Shown here one piece after another: positions 27,487 through 27,823 of a DNA stretch of 27,823 nucleotides; positions within the stretch are counted from its first letter, which is position 1; every line of letters begins with the position of its first letter. Location: the IMG/VR virus record IMGVR_UViG_3300036846_001011, positions 1-27,823 of that record; one strand, given 5' to 3'. The stretch comes from a virus. A program made the translations under genes and the position numbers. The notes beneath the pieces were generated by a model that was not told the origin of the DNA, did no database searches, and saw only the letters and a list, made by a program, of their open reading frames with translations.

Positions 27487-27734
27487 TTTGCGGAGTGTTT
27501 TTGCGTAGTCGCTGTAAGTAGTGGGCGCTGCTGGACTTGAACCGGCGGCCTCGTGCGTGTGAACGACACGATCCAAGGGCCGCTTCTTCGCGTGTTTCCT
27601 CAATAAAACCGCCACAAATCGCCGATCTCGACCCGCCGCACTACGCAAATCCTCGCCACGGAAAGCCACGTTTTACCGAATGAATCCACACCTTGCCGGA
27701 TCGATTTGGGGAGTGGTTTTGGGGAGTGGTTTTT
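27487..27734 (+). repeat. three 16-bp repeats flanking the att core (putative integrase arm sites)
   Basis: TTTGCGGAGTGTTTTT at 27487-27502, TTTGGGGAGTGGTTTT at 27705-27720 and again at 27718-27733, all in the same orientation. One copy lies 20 bases left of the tRNA core and two, overlapping by 3 bases, about 140 bases to its right. Tyrosine integrases bind such arm-type repeats on both sides of the core in attP. The integrase gene itself is not in the window. Confidence 0.6.
27522..27563 (-). tRNA. truncated tRNA-Val(CAC) 3' half, candidate att core
   Basis: On the minus strand the sequence reads anticodon loop TTCACAC (anticodon CAC, Val), 3' anticodon stem GCACG, variable loop AGGCC, T arm GCCGG-TTCAAGT-CCAGC with one C.A mismatch, acceptor strand AGCGCCC and discriminator A. 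All lengths fit tRNA. The next bases upstream (TGTCG instead of CGTGC) do not continue the anticodon stem, and no D arm or GGGCGCT 5' strand follows, so this is a 3' fragment, not a working tRNA. Temperate phages carry such fragments to restore the host tRNA after integration. Confidence 0.7.
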
Positions 27735-27823
27735 CGAGAGGTGGCGCGCGGTCGAGGTTTTAATCCGAGCACCGGGCCATAGGCCAAGCACGAGGTCGTA
27801 GGGGGCCGCAGGGCGGGCGAGCG

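Larger units (their letters stand above)
27473..27823. other. non-coding attachment region (attP-like)
   Basis: No gene is supported in the last 350 bases. The region is lower in G+C than the rest and holds a truncated tRNA-Val 3' half, three copies of a 16-bp motif and a 10-bp inverted repeat around it: TTTGCGTAGT at 27500-27509 and its complement ACTACGCAAA at 27640-27649. A short minus-strand frame (27600-27791) reads a basic peptide that resembles no known protein. This layout is that of a phage attachment site with integrase arm sites. Confidence 0.6.

Noticed and set aside
27522-27600. A complete tRNA gene on the minus strand
   Set aside because: Only the part from the anticodon loop to the discriminator base fits; there is no D arm, no pairing anticodon 5' strand and no GGGCGCT acceptor strand upstream.
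27070-27669. A 199-residue minus-strand reading frame running through the tRNA fragment
   Set aside because: Its middle is low-complexity Thr/Ser sequence from the opposite strand of a Val/Leu-rich region, and its other part translates the tRNA fragment, a known source of false genes.
27600-27791. A possible integrase start on the minus strand
   Set aside because: The 63-residue peptide shows no integrase motif and spans the arm repeats.

Overview
The window is a stretch of a high-GC (roughly two-thirds G+C by eye) tailed double-stranded DNA phage genome, most likely a temperate siphovirus with an HK97-type head. It holds the whole packaging, head, neck and tail gene set in the usual order, with a 749-residue tape measure gene and no contractile-sheath gene. 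A truncated tRNA-Val(CAC) 3' half flanked by repeated arm-like sites near the right end looks like a phage attachment site, which argues for lysogeny. The host is an unidentified high-GC bacterium; GTG starts, ATGA-type stop/start overlaps and one possible leaderless promoter are seen, but they do not fix a phylum. No integrase, repressor, replicase or recognisable endolysin lies inside the window.

Layout. (1) 1-4844, plus strand: a tightly overlapping run of small genes with a RusA-type Holliday junction resolvase, a PD-(D/E)XK-like nuclease candidate, a zinc-ribbon protein, a large glycoside-hydrolase-like protein and an HNH(N) endonuclease. (2) 5046-7383, plus strand: a DNA-modification block with a DpdA-family (tRNA-guanine-transglycosylase-like) protein, a small Arg-rich protein and a ParB-domain/DNA methyltransferase fusion. 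(3) 7421-8839, minus strand: four unknown genes facing the opposite way, bounded by a hairpin on one side and by a promoter-like region plus a minus-strand terminator-like element on the other. (4) 8933-18016, plus strand: small and large terminase, ribbon-helix-helix protein, Sm-like small protein, portal, S49 protease, major capsid protein, decoration-like protein, connector, head closure, gp10-like and tail terminator proteins. (5) 18017-26321, plus strand: tail tube, tail assembly chaperone with a -1 frameshift site, tape measure, a 1280-residue repeat-bearing tail hub/tip protein, and a tail fibre with an S74 self-cleaving chaperone. (6) 26328-27472: small proteins, including a lipoprotein and two membrane peptides. 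(7) 27473-27823: non-coding attachment region.

How it works together. The left block would process, modify and protect DNA. Terminase and portal package it into a capsid matured by the S49 protease. The neck proteins join the head to a non-contractile tail whose length is set by the tape measure protein, and the hub and fibre contact the host. Nearly all plus-strand genes overlap by the start/stop bases, implying translational coupling within long transcripts. The antisense four-gene cassette is the main part not explained by standard phage biology.
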